This document shows, in pieces, positions 1 through 9,032 of a stretch of 50,897 nt of DNA. The notes beneath the pieces were generated by a model. That model had not been told where the DNA came from. It saw nothing but the letters and a program-made list of their open reading frames with translations, and ran no database searches. Position 1 is the first letter of the stretch, and every line of letters starts with the position of its first letter. Source of the stretch: Bacillota bacterium. GTDB taxonomy: Bacteria > Bacillota > Clostridia > Clostridiales > Clostridiaceae. The stretch spans positions 1-50,897 of the forward strand of contig JAGFXP010000012.1 of assembly GCA_017861315.1 (NCBI GenBank), in the 5' to 3' direction. Position numbers and translations under genes: made by a program.

Positions 1-1298
1 TGTCTGCCGAATTCCCTGCAGAGGTTCGAAACCCTTATGGCGTGCAGCTCCTCTCTTTTATTTTTTTCATTCAGCGTTTTTATTATTGCGCTGATAGTTC
101 TTGCCTTGATGCCGGAGCTTTCGAATAGCTTTTCCCTGTACATGAAATCCTCAGCCCTCTTGAATATATCCTGTGTCGTTTCCGTGTCGTCAATTTTCGT
201 TGCCCACCCGAAGGATGCAGAGACTATGAGAGAATCAACATTTTCATCGGATGCAATAGTCTTGACGCGCTTTACAACTACTTCCGCCTCTTCTGAGCTT
301 GTCTCGGGAAGGAGTATGACATATTCATCCCCTCCAAGCCTTGCTATGATATCTTCCTTCCTGCATCCCTTGACAATCACTTCAGCCATCTTTCTGATGA
401 CCTCATCGCCTTTTGCATGCCCGAAGGAGTCATTGATCAGCTTTAAACCGTTTACGTCGCCTACGATTATGGTTAGGGGGTAATTTCTCGGAACGTCCAG
501 CCTCTTGAGCTCTTCTTCGTAGAACCTCCTGTTGTACAAGCCGGTCAGCTGGTCATGGTAACCAAGGTATTCAAGCTTGTACTCTATCTTCTTCCTGTTG
601 ATTATATCCCTGCAGCTTGCGCAGAAAATCTTCCTTCCGCCTATGTTAAGCCTGGCCATGACTATCTCCGCCGGAACCGGGGTGCCGCAGGATTTCTGGA
701 GCCACCATTCGAACTGGTGATTCCCGCTTTTCCTAACAATTTCAATGATTCTCGAAATCTCATCCTCTGACTCCTTTCCGTCAGGCTGGATCCTGGAGCT
801 TATTTTCCAGAAGGGGAGTGATACAATTTCATCCTTGGTGCTGTATTGAAGGAGCTCAAGGAATTTATTGCTGCATCCAGTAACTTCTCCCAGTTCGTTG
901 AGGAGGACTTCAGCTTCGCAGGAGTTGTCGAACAGTTCCTGCAGCTCCAGCTGCTTTTTTTTCAGCTGAGTTACATCCCTTATGACCATGAGGACATCTT
1001 CCCGGCCGGCAACAGCCCTGACCTCATAATGGGTTTGGCGGCCTTCCGTTGCAAGGGTATGCTCAAAGCTCACCGGCTCTCCGCATTCCGATGCCGCAGT
1101 TCTGGCCTGTTCAAATGCAGCAATCAGCCATGGCTGACCCAGTTCCCTTACGTCATGGTTAACAGGATCTTTTCCCGAAAATATATCAATATCTTTTCCT
1201 CTGTGATAACCTTCAACGAAGCCGGACGCATTTAAAAGCAGAAGCATATCCGGCAGTGAATCCATCATTGTCCTGATAACCTGAAAATATTCTTTCAT
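1..1298 (-). CDS. PAS-PAS-GGDEF diguanylate cyclase, probably with HD-GYP (partial, 3' end off window)
   Basis: Open for 432 codons from an ATG at 1298 to the window edge with no stop; my own translation, frame checked. The first ~250 residues look like two PAS-type sensor segments with no membrane helix. The GGDEF domain follows: the active-site loop reads GGDEY at about residues 322-326. An RxxD inhibitory-site motif (RKED, 313-316) lies five residues before it, so product inhibition by c-di-GMP is likely. The last visible residues (ELHAIRVSNLCREFGR) look like the first helix of an HD-GYP phosphodiesterase domain, so the full protein is probably a bifunctional c-di-GMP enzyme. The ribosome site is weak (AGGTG). 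The glyA terminator separates it from glyA. Synthase chemistry is well supported; the HD-GYP part is inferred from one short segment. Confidence 0.85.
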   Translation of the reverse strand, partial: MKEYFQVIRTMMDSLPDMLLLLNASGFVEGYHRGKDIDIFSGKDPVNHDVRELGQPWLIAAFEQARTAASECGEPVSFEHTLATEGRQTHYEVRAVAGREDVLMVIRDVTQLKKKQLELQELFDNSCEAEVLLNELGEVTGCSNKFLELLQYSTKDEIVSLPFWKISSRIQPDGKESEDEISRIIEIVRKSGNHQFEWWLQKSCGTPVPAEIVMARLNIGGRKIFCASCRDIINRKKIEYKLEYLGYHDQLTGLYNRRFYEEELKRLDVPRNYPLTIIVGDVNGLKLINDSFGHAKGDEVIRKMAEVIVKGCRKEDIIARLGGDEYVILLPETSSEEAEVVVKRVKTIASDENVDSLIVSASFGWATKIDDTETTQDIFKRAEDFMYREKLFESSGIKARTISAIIKTLNEKNKREELHAIRVSNLCREFGR

Positions 1299-1337
1299 AT
1301 ACACCAACACCTGCCAGTCATCTTGAATTTTAAGCCT

Positions 1338-1364
1338 AAAAAGCCCCGGCATTGCACCGGGGCC
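1338..1364 (-). terminator. Rho-independent terminator of glyA
   Basis: Seven-base-pair GC-only stem (1343-1349 with 1357-1363) and a 7-nt loop, followed on the minus strand by five T. It lies 7 nt past the glyA stop codon and insulates the GGDEF gene. Confidence 0.9.
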
Positions 1365-1370
1365 TGATTT

Positions 1371-2606
1371 TTAGTATTCCAGCGGAAATTTTTTGCAGAG
1401 TTTAGCCACCTTGTCTTTTACATCTTCCAGATCGCCGTCCCTGTTTTCTATTGTCTCGTTTATCAGGGCTGCGATTTTTCTCATCTCGTCTTCCTTGAAT
1501 CCCCTTGTAGTGGTAGCAGGAGTTCCGACCCTTATGCCGCTTGTTATATAAGGGCTTGTAGTTTCAAACGGTATAGTGTTTTTGTTTACTGTTATGCCTA
1601 CAGAATCAAGAAGTTTCTCGGCGTCTTTTCCTGTTATTCCCTTGTTCGTGAGGTCGATAAGCATCAGGTGGTTGTCAGTACCTCCTGACACAATCCTGAA
1701 GCCGTAGCCCTTAAGCTCCTCTGCAAGCACCTGCGCGTTCACAATAACCTGGTCAATGTAATCCTTGAAGCCAGGCTGCATAGCTTCTCCGAAACATACC
1801 GCCTTTGCAGCGATTGTATGCATGAGCGGGCCGCCCTGTATTCCAGGGAATATAGCCTTGTCTATTTTATCAGCGTACTGGGCTTTGCACAGGATTGCTC
1901 CGCCTCTTGGTCCCCTCAGTGTCTTGTGGGTGGTTGTGGTGACAAAATCAGCATATGGGACCGGTGAAGGATGCGCTCCGGTAGCAACCAGGCCTGCTAT
2001 ATGTGCCATGTCGACCATCAGGTACGCTCCGACCTCATCGCATATCTGTCTCAGTTTCTCGAAATCAATAACTCTCGGATATGCGCTGGCTCCGGCCACG
2101 ATCATCTTTGGCTTTATGCTCAGTGCTGTATTTCTTACATCGGCATAGTCTATCATCTCAGTATCCTTGTTGACACCGTACGAAGAGAACTTGTACAGCT
2201 TGCCTGAAAAATTGACAGGGCTACCGTGAGTCAGGTGCCCGCCGTGTGTAAGATCCATGCCCAGAATGGCATCGCCGGTTTTCAGCATGGCCATGTATAC
2301 TGCCATGTTTGCCTGTGAGCCCGAATGAGGCTGGACGTTGGCGTGTTCTGCACCGAATATTTCTTTCAGCCTGTCTCTGGCGATATTCTCAACAACGTCT
2401 ACAAATTCGCATCCGCCGTAATATCTTTTTGCAGGATATCCTTCAGCATATTTGTTTGTCAAAGTCGACCCCATGGCTTCCATTACCGCCCTGCTTGTAA
2501 AATTTTCGGAAGCTATAAGCTCTATGGTAGTTTCCTGTCGGTTCATCTCATCCTGTATTGCCTTGAATACCTTTGGATCTTCTTCCTTGATGTGTTTAAA
2601 ATGCAT
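1371..2606 (-). CDS. glyA: serine hydroxymethyltransferase
   Basis: PLP enzyme that interconverts serine plus tetrahydrofolate with glycine plus 5,10-methylene-tetrahydrofolate in the cytosol, the main source of one-carbon units. The sequence is colinear with bacterial Gly[12 protein letters not shown] near the N-terminus, [11 protein letters not shown] in the middle, and the PLP-lysine motif [13 protein letters not shown]. About 411 residues, the usual length. The frame can be opened further by a TTG at 2615, but that TTG abuts the ribosome site. The ATG at 2606 sits 9 nt after AAGGAG and is preferred (protein begins [11 protein letters not shown]). It has its own promoter at about 2657-2685 and its own terminator, so it appears monocistronic. 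Confidence 0.97.
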   Translation of the reverse strand: MHFKHIKEEDPKVFKAIQDEMNRQETTIELIASENFTSRAVMEAMGSTLTNKYAEGYPAKRYYGGCEFVDVVENIARDRLKEIFGAEHANVQPHSGSQANMAVYMAMLKTGDAILGMDLTHGGHLTHGSPVNFSGKLYKFSSYGVNKDTEMIDYADVRNTALSIKPKMIVAGASAYPRVIDFEKLRQICDEVGAYLMVDMAHIAGLVATGAHPSPVPYADFVTTTTHKTLRGPRGGAILCKAQYADKIDKAIFPGIQGGPLMHTIAAKAVCFGEAMQPGFKDYIDQVIVNAQVLAEELKGYGFRIVSGGTDNHLMLIDLTNKGITGKDAEKLLDSVGITVNKNTIPFETTSPYITSGIRVGTPATTTRGFKEDEMRKIAALINETIENRDGDLEDVKDKVAKLCKKFPLEY

Positions 2607-2656
2607 ATATAACAACTCCTTAAAATAATATGTAAAATATTTAAAAACTTTAAACT

Positions 2657-2685
2657 ATTATAATACATTCTGACAATTTAAACAA
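2657..2685 (-). promoter_or_regulatory. Promoter of glyA
   Basis: Minus-strand -35 TTGTTT (2680-2685), 17-nt spacer, -10 TATAAT (2657-2662). The leader is only about 45 nt, too short for a glycine riboswitch. Confidence 0.65.
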
Positions 2686-2689
2686 CTGC

Positions 2690-2720
2690 AAAAAAGGGGA
2701 GCACAGACGTTCTGTGCTCC
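2690..2720 (-). terminator. Rho-independent terminator of the DUF512-der-gpsA unit
   Basis: Perfect 10-bp stem (2698-2707 with 2711-2720) and a 3-nt loop, then CCTTTTTT on the minus strand, 12 nt past the gpsA stop. Confidence 0.92.
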
Positions 2721-2732
2721 ATGTAAAGGATT

Positions 2733-3725
2733 TTACTCGGATTTCTTGTCTCTTGTCATAAGCCTGACAACGGCATCCTTAGGATTTTTGCCTTCGAAAA
2801 GGACTTTGTACAGCTGGTCGGTTATAGGCATCTGTACATCCAGTTCTTCCTTCAATTCATAGAAAGCCTTGCAAGCTTTGATGCCTTCAACAACCATGCC
2901 TACTTTTTCTGCAGCTTCTTCTCTGGTGGCGCCCTGCCCAATAAGGAAGCCGGCTGACCTGTTCCTGCTGTGCTTGCTTGTGCATGTCACGATAAGATCT
3001 CCCATGCCTGTAAGCCCGTAGAATGTCCTGTTGCTGCCGCCAAGCTTGGTCCCGATCCTCGTGATCTCATGCATGCCTCTTGTCATAAGGGCAGCCTTCG
3101 TGTTGTCGCCGTAGCCTATTCCGTCAGATATTCCTGCAGCAAGCGCGATAATGTTCTTGACCGCGCCGCCTATCTCCACCCCTACGATATCCTCATTTGT
3201 GTATACCCTAAACTCCGCAGTCATGAACAGATCCTGAACCTCGTCAGCGTACTTCATCTCCTCCGAAGTAACTACTACGGTAGTTGGCAAATTCATTGCC
3301 ACTTCTTCGGCATGGCTCGGACCTGAAAGTACAACGACAGGGTTTTCGGGCAGTTCATCCTTGATGACCTGCGAAAGCCTTTTCTTTGTCTCCAGCTCTA
3401 TGCCCTTTGCGATGCTGATGATAACCTGATCATCGCTTATAATTCCTTTTATAGATCTGCAGGTATCCCTGATTACATGGGAAGGGATAGCAAGCACAAT
3501 ATACCTGGATTCCTTGATCGCATCCTCAAGGCCGGTTAATGCAGTCACTCCTTCAGGGATGGTTACGCCTGTAAGATATCTCTTGTTGGTCCTGTTCATA
3601 TTGATTTCTTCAACGACCTCGGCACATCTGTCCCAGACGTTCACTTTGAGACCTTTTCTGCCAAGCATAGCCGCGAGTGCAGTTCCGAAGCTTCCGCCAC
3701 CGATAAATGCTATATCTGAAACCAT
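2733..3725 (-). CDS. gpsA: NAD(P)H-dependent glycerol-3-phosphate dehydrogenase
   Basis: Reduces dihydroxyacetone phosphate to sn-glycerol 3-phosphate, the backbone for phospholipid synthesis. 330 residues, normal for the family. The N-terminal Rossmann motif reads [10 protein letters not shown] (about 9-18). The C-terminal domain contains [20 protein letters not shown] and [13 protein letters not shown], which carry the conserved catalytic lysine and substrate-binding residues. Its ATG overlaps the der stop codon by one base (TAATG), so the two are translationally coupled. It is the last gene of a DUF512-der-gpsA unit and is followed by a strong terminator. The der-gpsA pairing is common in Firmicutes. 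Confidence 0.97.
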   Translation of the reverse strand: MVSDIAFIGGGSFGTALAAMLGRKGLKVNVWDRCAEVVEEINMNRTNKRYLTGVTIPEGVTALTGLEDAIKESRYIVLAIPSHVIRDTCRSIKGIISDDQVIISIAKGIELETKKRLSQVIKDELPENPVVVLSGPSHAEEVAMNLPTTVVVTSEEMKYADEVQDLFMTAEFRVYTNEDIVGVEIGGAVKNIIALAAGISDGIGYGDNTKAALMTRGMHEITRIGTKLGGSNRTFYGLTGMGDLIVTCTSKHSRNRSAGFLIGQGATREEAAEKVGMVVEGIKACKAFYELKEELDVQMPITDQLYKVLFEGKNPKDAVVRLMTRDKKSE

Positions 3726-5044
3726 TATTTTTCCTTCCTTTCTCTGAACTCCAATTTGATTCCCGTTCCCGAAAAATCGAAGTTTTCTCTCAGTCTGTTC
3801 TCCAGGTACCTCTCATAGGAAAAATGGAGGCAATTCGGATCATTTACGAAGAATACAAAGGTAGGAGGCTTTGTCCCGATCTGTGTGACATAGTATATCT
3901 TTAGTCTCTTCAGCCCTACGACAGGGGGCTCCTTCATCATCAAGGCATTGCTTATGACTTCGTTCAGCACGCCGGTCTTGATCTTCTTCGAGTAATTGTC
4001 GTAGCATTTCTTTACCGCTTCAAGCACTTTGTGTACCCTCTGACCAGTCAGTGCAGAGATGAAGAGATATTCTGCGTACTGCATGAAGTTCAGTGAGTTC
4101 TTGAGCTTTGCTTTGAACTGGTCCATGGTCTTTGTCTCTTTTTCTACAAGGTCCCATTTGTTTACGATAACCAGTATAGCCTTGTTTAGCTCGTGCGCGT
4201 AACCTATTATCTTTTCATCCTGGTCGCTTATGCCTTCAGTCGCATCAATCATGAGTATGCACACGTCGGCTCTTTCGATTGCAGCATAAGTCCTGATGAC
4301 GCTGTATCTCTCGATTTCCTCTTTTACCTTGCTCTTCCTTCTCAGCCCTGCTGTATCTATGAGCGTGAACTTTCCCAGTTCGGTCTCAAGCGTGCTGTCT
4401 ATTGCGTCCCTGGTTGTTCCAGGTATTTCGCTTACTATCACCCTCTCTTCTCCAAGAAGCCTGTTAATGAGCGAGGATTTTCCTACGTTCGGTTTCCCGA
4501 CGAATGCAATTTTTATATTTTCTTCCTCTTCCTCTGCATCTGCTCTTTCTTCAAAGTTTGCTACCACTTCATCGAGCATGTCTCCGAGTCCCAGACCCTG
4601 GGATGCTGATATTGCTATAGGGTCTCCTATGCCGAGGTTGTAGAATTCATAGGCATGGTCCTCATCCCTGAAGTTGTCGATCTTGTTTACGACAAGCACT
4701 ACAGGCTTTTTGCTTTTTCTAAGCATCTGGGCAACTTCCATGTCTGCCGGTGCCAGGCCTTCCTTGCCGTCTACGATGAATATTATGACGTCTGCGGTTT
4801 CTATGGCTATATTGGCCTGCCTTCTCATCTGTGCAAGGATGATGTCCTCGCTCTCCGGCTCGATTCCGCCTGTATCTATAATTGTAAAGTTATACTTCAG
4901 CCATTCAGCGTCAGCATAGACCCTGTCCCTGGTCACACCCGGCGTGTCCTCGACTATTGAAATCCTTTTGCCCGCAAGCTTGTTAAACAGCGTGGACTTT
5001 CCTACATTTGGTCTTCCTACGATAGCTACTATTGGTTTTCCCAT
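3725..5044 (-). CDS. der: ribosome biogenesis GTPase Der (EngA)
   Basis: Essential GTPase with two tandem G domains, needed for maturation of the 50S subunit. 439 residues, usual length. The first G domain has GRPNVGKST near residues 10-18, DTGG and NKID. The second has GKPNVGKSS around 182-190, DTAG and NKWD. A C-terminal KH-like domain follows ([21 protein letters not shown]). An acidic linker ([11 protein letters not shown]) joins the two G domains. The start ATG directly abuts the TAA of the upstream DUF512 gene, with AAGGAGG inside the end of that gene, so coupling is likely. Confidence 0.98.
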   Translation of the reverse strand: MGKPIVAIVGRPNVGKSTLFNKLAGKRISIVEDTPGVTRDRVYADAEWLKYNFTIIDTGGIEPESEDIILAQMRRQANIAIETADVIIFIVDGKEGLAPADMEVAQMLRKSKKPVVLVVNKIDNFRDEDHAYEFYNLGIGDPIAISASQGLGLGDMLDEVVANFEERADAEEEEENIKIAFVGKPNVGKSSLINRLLGEERVIVSEIPGTTRDAIDSTLETELGKFTLIDTAGLRRKSKVKEEIERYSVIRTYAAIERADVCILMIDATEGISDQDEKIIGYAHELNKAILVIVNKWDLVEKETKTMDQFKAKLKNSLNFMQYAEYLFISALTGQRVHKVLEAVKKCYDNYSKKIKTGVLNEVISNALMMKEPPVVGLKRLKIYYVTQIGTKPPTFVFFVNDPNCLHFSYERYLENRLRENFDFSGTGIKLEFRERKEK

Positions 5045-6382
5045 TTATATTACCTCCTTGCAATACAGATTGATTTTATCTACGATGTCCTCACCTGTAT
5101 AGTCAGTTACTATTATTTTTTTGTTTAATGTGTCCTCGATTTCTCCTACAGTCATGTCGTCAAGGAACACCCTGCTGCCCGTGTCTCCAAGCTCATATCC
5201 TTTTCTCAGCATTGTATCGGGTATTATCAGGTATTCCCCTGTCTCCCTTTTTGAAAGCTGTTCCACGATATCCGTCCCCGTGATCAGGCCGGCAACTGTT
5301 ATGGTTTCCCCGAAGAAATTGTTAACTATCTTGACAGCATCGATTATAATGCCGCTGTTCTCTTTTTTCACCATTTCAGCGAATGCGCTGAGCTCGTTGT
5401 ATGCAGACTCGCCTGTCACCAGGGTGAAGCTGCCTTTCGAGTTTTTGCTGAGTCTGTCGATGTCTCTCTCAACATTGTCCCTGAAGCTCCTTATTATGCC
5501 AACTCCGTCCTCAAGCTGGTGGAATCCTTCATAGAATTCCGCACCGGGCACGTCCATTCCTGCAGTTACGTAAAACTCGTCCGAAAGCCTGACAAACCTT
5601 ACGCCGGCTTCTCCCAGGAAATTTTTCTGCAGTTCCTCGACATTCCTGATCTCGGCAGCAGCAGACTCCCTGTCATACAGTTCAAGTTCGTAGAGTCCCT
5701 CCCTGAACTTAGTAAGCCCAATTGGTACTGCTGCAAGGTTCTGTACCTGAGGGTACAGGGCAAAAAGGTCCATGCAGGTCCTCCTGAACTCCTCTCCGTC
5801 ATTTATTCCAGGGCACAAAACCACCTGGCAGTTCATCTCGATGCCTGCCGCAGCCAGCTTTTTGAGCCTGTCATTGATGTTTCCTGCAAACCTGTTCCTG
5901 AGCATCTTTACTCTCAGTTCAGGGTTGGTGGTATGCACTGATATGTTTATGGGACTTATCCTGTACTTGATTATCCTGTCCAGGTCGTCGTCGCTCATGT
6001 TTGTCAGTGTCACAAAATTCCCCTGGAGGAATGAAAGCCTGGAATCGTCATCCTTAAAATAAAGAGTCTCCCTCATGCCTTTGGGGAGCTGGTCTATGAA
6101 GCAGAATATGCAGTTGTTGCTGCAGCGGTTCGCCTTGTCCATTATGGATTCCTTGAAAACAACTCCCAGATTCTCATCGAAGTCCTTTTCCACATCAAGT
6201 TCCCATATCTCTCCGCTGCTCTTTACTATCTCCAGGATCACATTTTCGTCGCACATGAGGAACCTGTAATCCAGAATGTCCTTTACTTCCTGTCCGTTTA
6301 TTTTAACAAGCCTGTCGCCAGGCTCTAGTTCAAGCTCTTCAGCAAGACTTCCAGCCATGACCTCGGCAATCTCATTTCCCAT
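5045..6382 (-). CDS. PDZ/radical-SAM protein of the DUF512 family
   Basis: About 445 residues. A PDZ-like fold occupies residues 1-70 (SLAEELELEPGDRLVKING). It is followed by a radical-SAM cluster motif CSNNCIFC at about 87-94 and then the DUF512 region, which ends with NFFGETITVAGLITGTD. The three-cysteine CxxxCxxC motif predicts a [4Fe-4S] cluster that cleaves S-adenosylmethionine. The reaction is not established for this family, so no function is assigned. The longer frame begins at 6412, but AGGAG lies 8 nt before the ATG at 6382 (MGNEIAEVMAG), which is the better start. It is the first gene of the unit with der and gpsA, an arrangement I recall from other Clostridia. Confidence 0.9.
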   Translation of the reverse strand: MGNEIAEVMAGSLAEELELEPGDRLVKINGQEVKDILDYRFLMCDENVILEIVKSSGEIWELDVEKDFDENLGVVFKESIMDKANRCSNNCIFCFIDQLPKGMRETLYFKDDDSRLSFLQGNFVTLTNMSDDDLDRIIKYRISPINISVHTTNPELRVKMLRNRFAGNINDRLKKLAAAGIEMNCQVVLCPGINDGEEFRRTCMDLFALYPQVQNLAAVPIGLTKFREGLYELELYDRESAAAEIRNVEELQKNFLGEAGVRFVRLSDEFYVTAGMDVPGAEFYEGFHQLEDGVGIIRSFRDNVERDIDRLSKNSKGSFTLVTGESAYNELSAFAEMVKKENSGIIIDAVKIVNNFFGETITVAGLITGTDIVEQLSKRETGEYLIIPDTMLRKGYELGDTGSRVFLDDMTVGEIEDTLNKKIIVTDYTGEDIVDKINLYCKEVI

Positions 6383-6454
6383 CACTTCAACTCCTATGCG
6401 CAAATGCGGCATTACCCACTAAATAATATTACAGTATTGAAGTCAAATAGTCAA

Positions 6455-6487
6455 TAAAAGAAAAGAACCCCCATAGTTGGAGGTTTT
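6455..6487 (-). terminator. Rho-independent terminator of DUF47-pit
   Basis: Seven-base-pair stem (6466-6472 with 6479-6485, one G-T pair) followed on the minus strand by CTTTTCTTTT, just past the pit stop codon. Confidence 0.85.
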
Positions 6488-6489
6488 GC

Positions 6490-7488
6490 TTATATCAATT
6501 TGAATAACATCATAATAAGTGCAGATAGAATTCCGCATAATGGTATAGTTATAACCCAGGCTAATACTATGTCCTTTGCCAGCGACCATTTTACTGCGGT
6601 TATCCTCTTCGATGCTGCAACACCCATTATGGATGTTGAAATTATCTGTGTTGTACTAACCGGAGCGTGGAACATGGTGGCAGTAAATATGATTGCAGCA
6701 GCACCCGTCTGGGCAGCAAATCCGTTTACCGGAGCCAGTTTGGCCATATTTGTACCCATAGTTTTTATAATTTTCTTTCCTCCGACACCTGTGCCAAGCG
6801 CCATAGCAAGCGCACAACAAACCTTTACCCAGGAAGGGACCTCAAACTGGGTTATCATTCCGCTGCTCACCAGAGCCATCGTTATTATACCCATTGCCTT
6901 CTGTGCGTCGTTTCCGCCGTGGTTCAGTGACATGGCCATAGCCGATACGATCTGGAGTTTGGAAAATATTGCGGTAACTGCAGCCGGTCTTGTCTTTCTG
7001 AGTATGAAATTCAGGAGATTCATAAGAAGGTATCCCACGACAAAGCCTATTGCAGGCGAAAGGAATATCCAGAGCGCTACCTTCCAGAAGAAGTTTACCC
7101 AGTCAACCACCACAAAGCTTCCAGTGAACGCTACTGATGCACCTATCAGACCTCCGATGAGCGCATGGGAGGAACTGCTCGGAATTGCCATCAGCCATGT
7201 GAAAAGATTCCATATGATTGCTCCCAGAAGGGCAGAGACTATAACCTCAGATGTTATATGAGCAGGGTCTACCAGCCCATTCCCTATGGTCTTGGCAACC
7301 GCAACACTCATAAAGGCACCGAGGAAATTGAGCACTGCTGACATCATTACAGCCTGCCTGAGCGTCATAGCCCTTGTTGAAACAGTCGTAGCTATCGCAT
7401 TGGCACAATCGTGAAATCCATTTATGAAGTCAAAGGCTAATGCAAGAAAAACTATTACTATCAAGTATATCATTGAAGAACTAAGCAT
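6490..7488 (-). CDS. pit: PiT-family inorganic phosphate transporter
   Basis: Low-affinity phosphate (metal-phosphate) permease of the inner membrane. 332 residues with about ten hydrophobic segments. The two PiT signature repeats are visible: FDFINGFHDCANAIATTVSTRAM at the N-terminus and SLNHGGNDAQKAMGIITMALV in the second half. Its ATG overlaps the end of the upstream DUF47 gene by 8 nt, so it is coupled to it; no good independent ribosome site was found. The DUF47-pit pair is standard in bacteria. Here it lies directly beside the high-affinity Pst system, so both phosphate uptake routes share one locus. Confidence 0.95.
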   Translation of the reverse strand: MLSSSMIYLIVIVFLALAFDFINGFHDCANAIATTVSTRAMTLRQAVMMSAVLNFLGAFMSVAVAKTIGNGLVDPAHITSEVIVSALLGAIIWNLFTWLMAIPSSSSHALIGGLIGASVAFTGSFVVVDWVNFFWKVALWIFLSPAIGFVVGYLLMNLLNFILRKTRPAAVTAIFSKLQIVSAMAMSLNHGGNDAQKAMGIITMALVSSGMITQFEVPSWVKVCCALAMALGTGVGGKKIIKTMGTNMAKLAPVNGFAAQTGAAAIIFTATMFHAPVSTTQIISTSIMGVAASKRITAVKWSLAKDIVLAWVITIPLCGILSALIMMLFKLI

Positions 7489-8104
7489 TTTTCATTACAA
7501 CCCCTTCAACGGCATTTGCTACATCCTCGCAAGCATCCATGGTGTTTTCAAGGGCTTCATATATTTCTCTCCATTTTATGATTTCGAGAACAGGTTTATC
7601 GCTTCTGAACAGTTCCTTTATCGCTTTTCTTGAAAGCCTGTCTCCGACCTCTTCAAGCCTGTTTACTTCGATTATCTTTGCAGCGAGTTCTTTGCTGTTT
7701 TTCATGCTCTTCATTTCTTCCATAACGTTCTTTACTTCCTCACAGCACTTTGCTATGAGCTCGCCCAATTCTCTTGCTTCATCTGTAGCTTTGTCGATGT
7801 TGAGCATGATGAATCTGCTTGCAGCGTACTCGATATGGTCTATGATGTCGTCAAGTCCTTTTGAAATTGCATAGATGTCCTCTCTATCGAAAGGCGTTAT
7901 AAAGCTTTTATTAAGCTGCTTCAATATTTCATGCTGCATCTTGTCGCCTTTGTGCTCTATGTCTTTGATTTCCTTGTTTTTCTCCTCTGAAAATTCCTCA
8001 CCGCTCATGTATTCGATCAGCTTCTCTGCAGCCTCGCATGCGATTTCTGCTGTGGTTCGGAATAATTCAAAAAATTTGTCCTCTTTTGGAGATAAACTAA
8101 ACAT
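7481..8104 (-). CDS. DUF47 family PhoU-like protein (Pit accessory protein)
   Basis: 207 residues, almost entirely helical, matching the TIGR00153/YkaA-type DUF47 family, which is distantly related to PhoU. Conserved segments include EFSEEKNKEIKDIEHKGDKMQHEI and ITPFDREDIYAISKGLDDIIDHIEYAA, whose acidic residues form metal-binding sites in PhoU-like folds. These proteins are encoded with Pit transporters and probably control their activity; the direct mechanism is inference. AGGAGGG sits 6 nt before the ATG. It is first in the two-gene unit, behind a promoter whose upstream side carries four TTAACA-like repeats. Confidence 0.92.
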   Translation of the reverse strand: MFSLSPKEDKFFELFRTTAEIACEAAEKLIEYMSGEEFSEEKNKEIKDIEHKGDKMQHEILKQLNKSFITPFDREDIYAISKGLDDIIDHIEYAASRFIMLNIDKATDEARELGELIAKCCEEVKNVMEEMKSMKNSKELAAKIIEVNRLEEVGDRLSRKAIKELFRSDKPVLEIIKWREIYEALENTMDACEDVANAVEGVVMKNA

Positions 8105-8145
8105 TATATCCCTCCTATAAATTGCTTATCTAGTAAATCGAATAA

Positions 8146-8174
8146 AGTATAACACAAATAAAAAAAAATTGAAA
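8146..8174 (-). promoter_or_regulatory. Promoter of DUF47-pit
   Basis: Minus-strand -35 TTTCAA (8169-8174), 17-nt spacer, -10 TATACT (8146-8151). The candidate PhoP repeats begin at its -35 and extend upstream. Confidence 0.6.
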
Positions 8175-8208
8175 CACAAAACTTAACATTCTTAACACAA
8201 ACATAACA
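8171..8208 (-). promoter_or_regulatory. Candidate PhoP box (TTAACA-type direct repeats)
   Basis: On the plus strand GAAACA (8171), TTAACA (8183), TTAACA (8192) and ATAACA (8203) repeat with steps of 12, 9 and 11 nt. Known PhoP sites of Bacillus consist of TT(A/C/T)ACA direct repeats about 11 nt apart. Position immediately upstream of a phosphate-transport promoter and proximity of phoP support the call. The repeats are on the non-coding strand relative to pit. Confidence 0.55.
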
Positions 8209-8255
8209 TTGGAATACCACACCACAATTCATATATATTTCAGCAAAATATTGCT

Positions 8256-8293
8256 TAAAAAAAAAGCTGTTGATAGAGTATCAACAGCTTTTT
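8256..8293 (-). terminator. Rho-independent terminator of the pst-phoU operon
   Basis: Perfect 15-bp stem (8261-8275 with 8279-8293) and a 3-nt loop, flanked by A and T runs so it could act in both directions. It lies 12 nt past the phoU stop. Confidence 0.93.
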
Positions 8294-8305
8294 ATATTAA
8301 GTATT

Positions 8306-8962
8306 TTATTCGTTAAGATCCATATGTTCTCCTGTTACCAGGTATACATTCCACTCACAAATATTCGTAACGTGGTCACCGATTCTCTCCAGTTTGCTGG
8401 CAATCAAAATGAATTGCGTTGCCTGGTTCAGATTTTTGATGTCTTTTGCCATTATTGCGAGAAGGTCATTGAATACTCCCTTGTAAAGAGCATCCACTTC
8501 ATCATCCATCTTGCAGATTTCTTTTATAGCCTCCACATCTCTTGATATAAAGCTGTCCAGGGATTTTTTTATCATTTTTTCGACTATTAATGACATCTTT
8601 GGTATATCCACGAGTTCTTTAATGTAAACCTCATTTTTGAGCCTTTTGACTGCTTTTGCTATATTCGAGGCATGGTCAGCCATCCTTTCAAGATCTGTTA
8701 CAATCTTGCTTATGGTAAATATCGTTCTCAGATCGATGGCCAAAGGCTGCTCTTTTCCAATTAGCCTTATGCATTTGTCTTCAATTTCTCTCTGAAGGTC
8801 ATCCACCAAGTCATCATTTTTTATTATCTGCATTGCAAGCTCTTCATCCTGATTTACCAACGCAACGATGCATTGGTGCACCTGTTTTTCAACTATGCTC
8901 CCCATCCTAAGAAGGTCTTCATTAAGATTTTCCAGAGCGGTGTCAAAGCCTGTTCTTGTCAT
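8306..8962 (-). CDS. phoU: phosphate-specific transport system accessory protein PhoU
   Basis: 218 residues, typical for PhoU. It consists of two three-helix repeats that each carry an acidic metal-binding signature: ERMADHASNIAKAV in the first and KLERIGDHVTNICEWNVYLVTG at the C-terminus. PhoU links the Pst transporter to the PhoR kinase and represses the Pho response when phosphate is plentiful; it is peripheral at the membrane. It is the last gene of the pst operon, 70 nt after pstB. That gap contains a possible weak promoter (TTGTAA, 17 nt, TATATT) which might give PhoU independent expression. Ribosome site GAGGTGA. A strong terminator follows. Confidence 0.96.
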   Translation of the reverse strand: MTRTGFDTALENLNEDLLRMGSIVEKQVHQCIVALVNQDEELAMQIIKNDDLVDDLQREIEDKCIRLIGKEQPLAIDLRTIFTISKIVTDLERMADHASNIAKAVKRLKNEVYIKELVDIPKMSLIVEKMIKKSLDSFISRDVEAIKEICKMDDEVDALYKGVFNDLLAIMAKDIKNLNQATQFILIASKLERIGDHVTNICEWNVYLVTGEHMDLNE

Positions 8963-9032
8963 AAACTCACCTCTACTTTTCCTATTTTATATAATATACT
9001 AAATTATTAGACATATTACAACTATCTATTTA

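Noticed and set aside
37..1235. Plus-strand open frames across the GGDEF gene
   Set aside because: They are antisense shadows; the minus-strand frame is uninterrupted and carries the GGDEF motifs.
2607..2615. TTG start for glyA giving three extra residues
   Set aside because: The TTG directly abuts the AAGGAG ribosome site, leaving no spacing. The ATG at 2606 is correctly spaced.
2607..2690. Glycine or other riboswitch upstream of glyA
   Set aside because: The predicted leader is only about 45 nt, AT-rich, and shows no paired structure.
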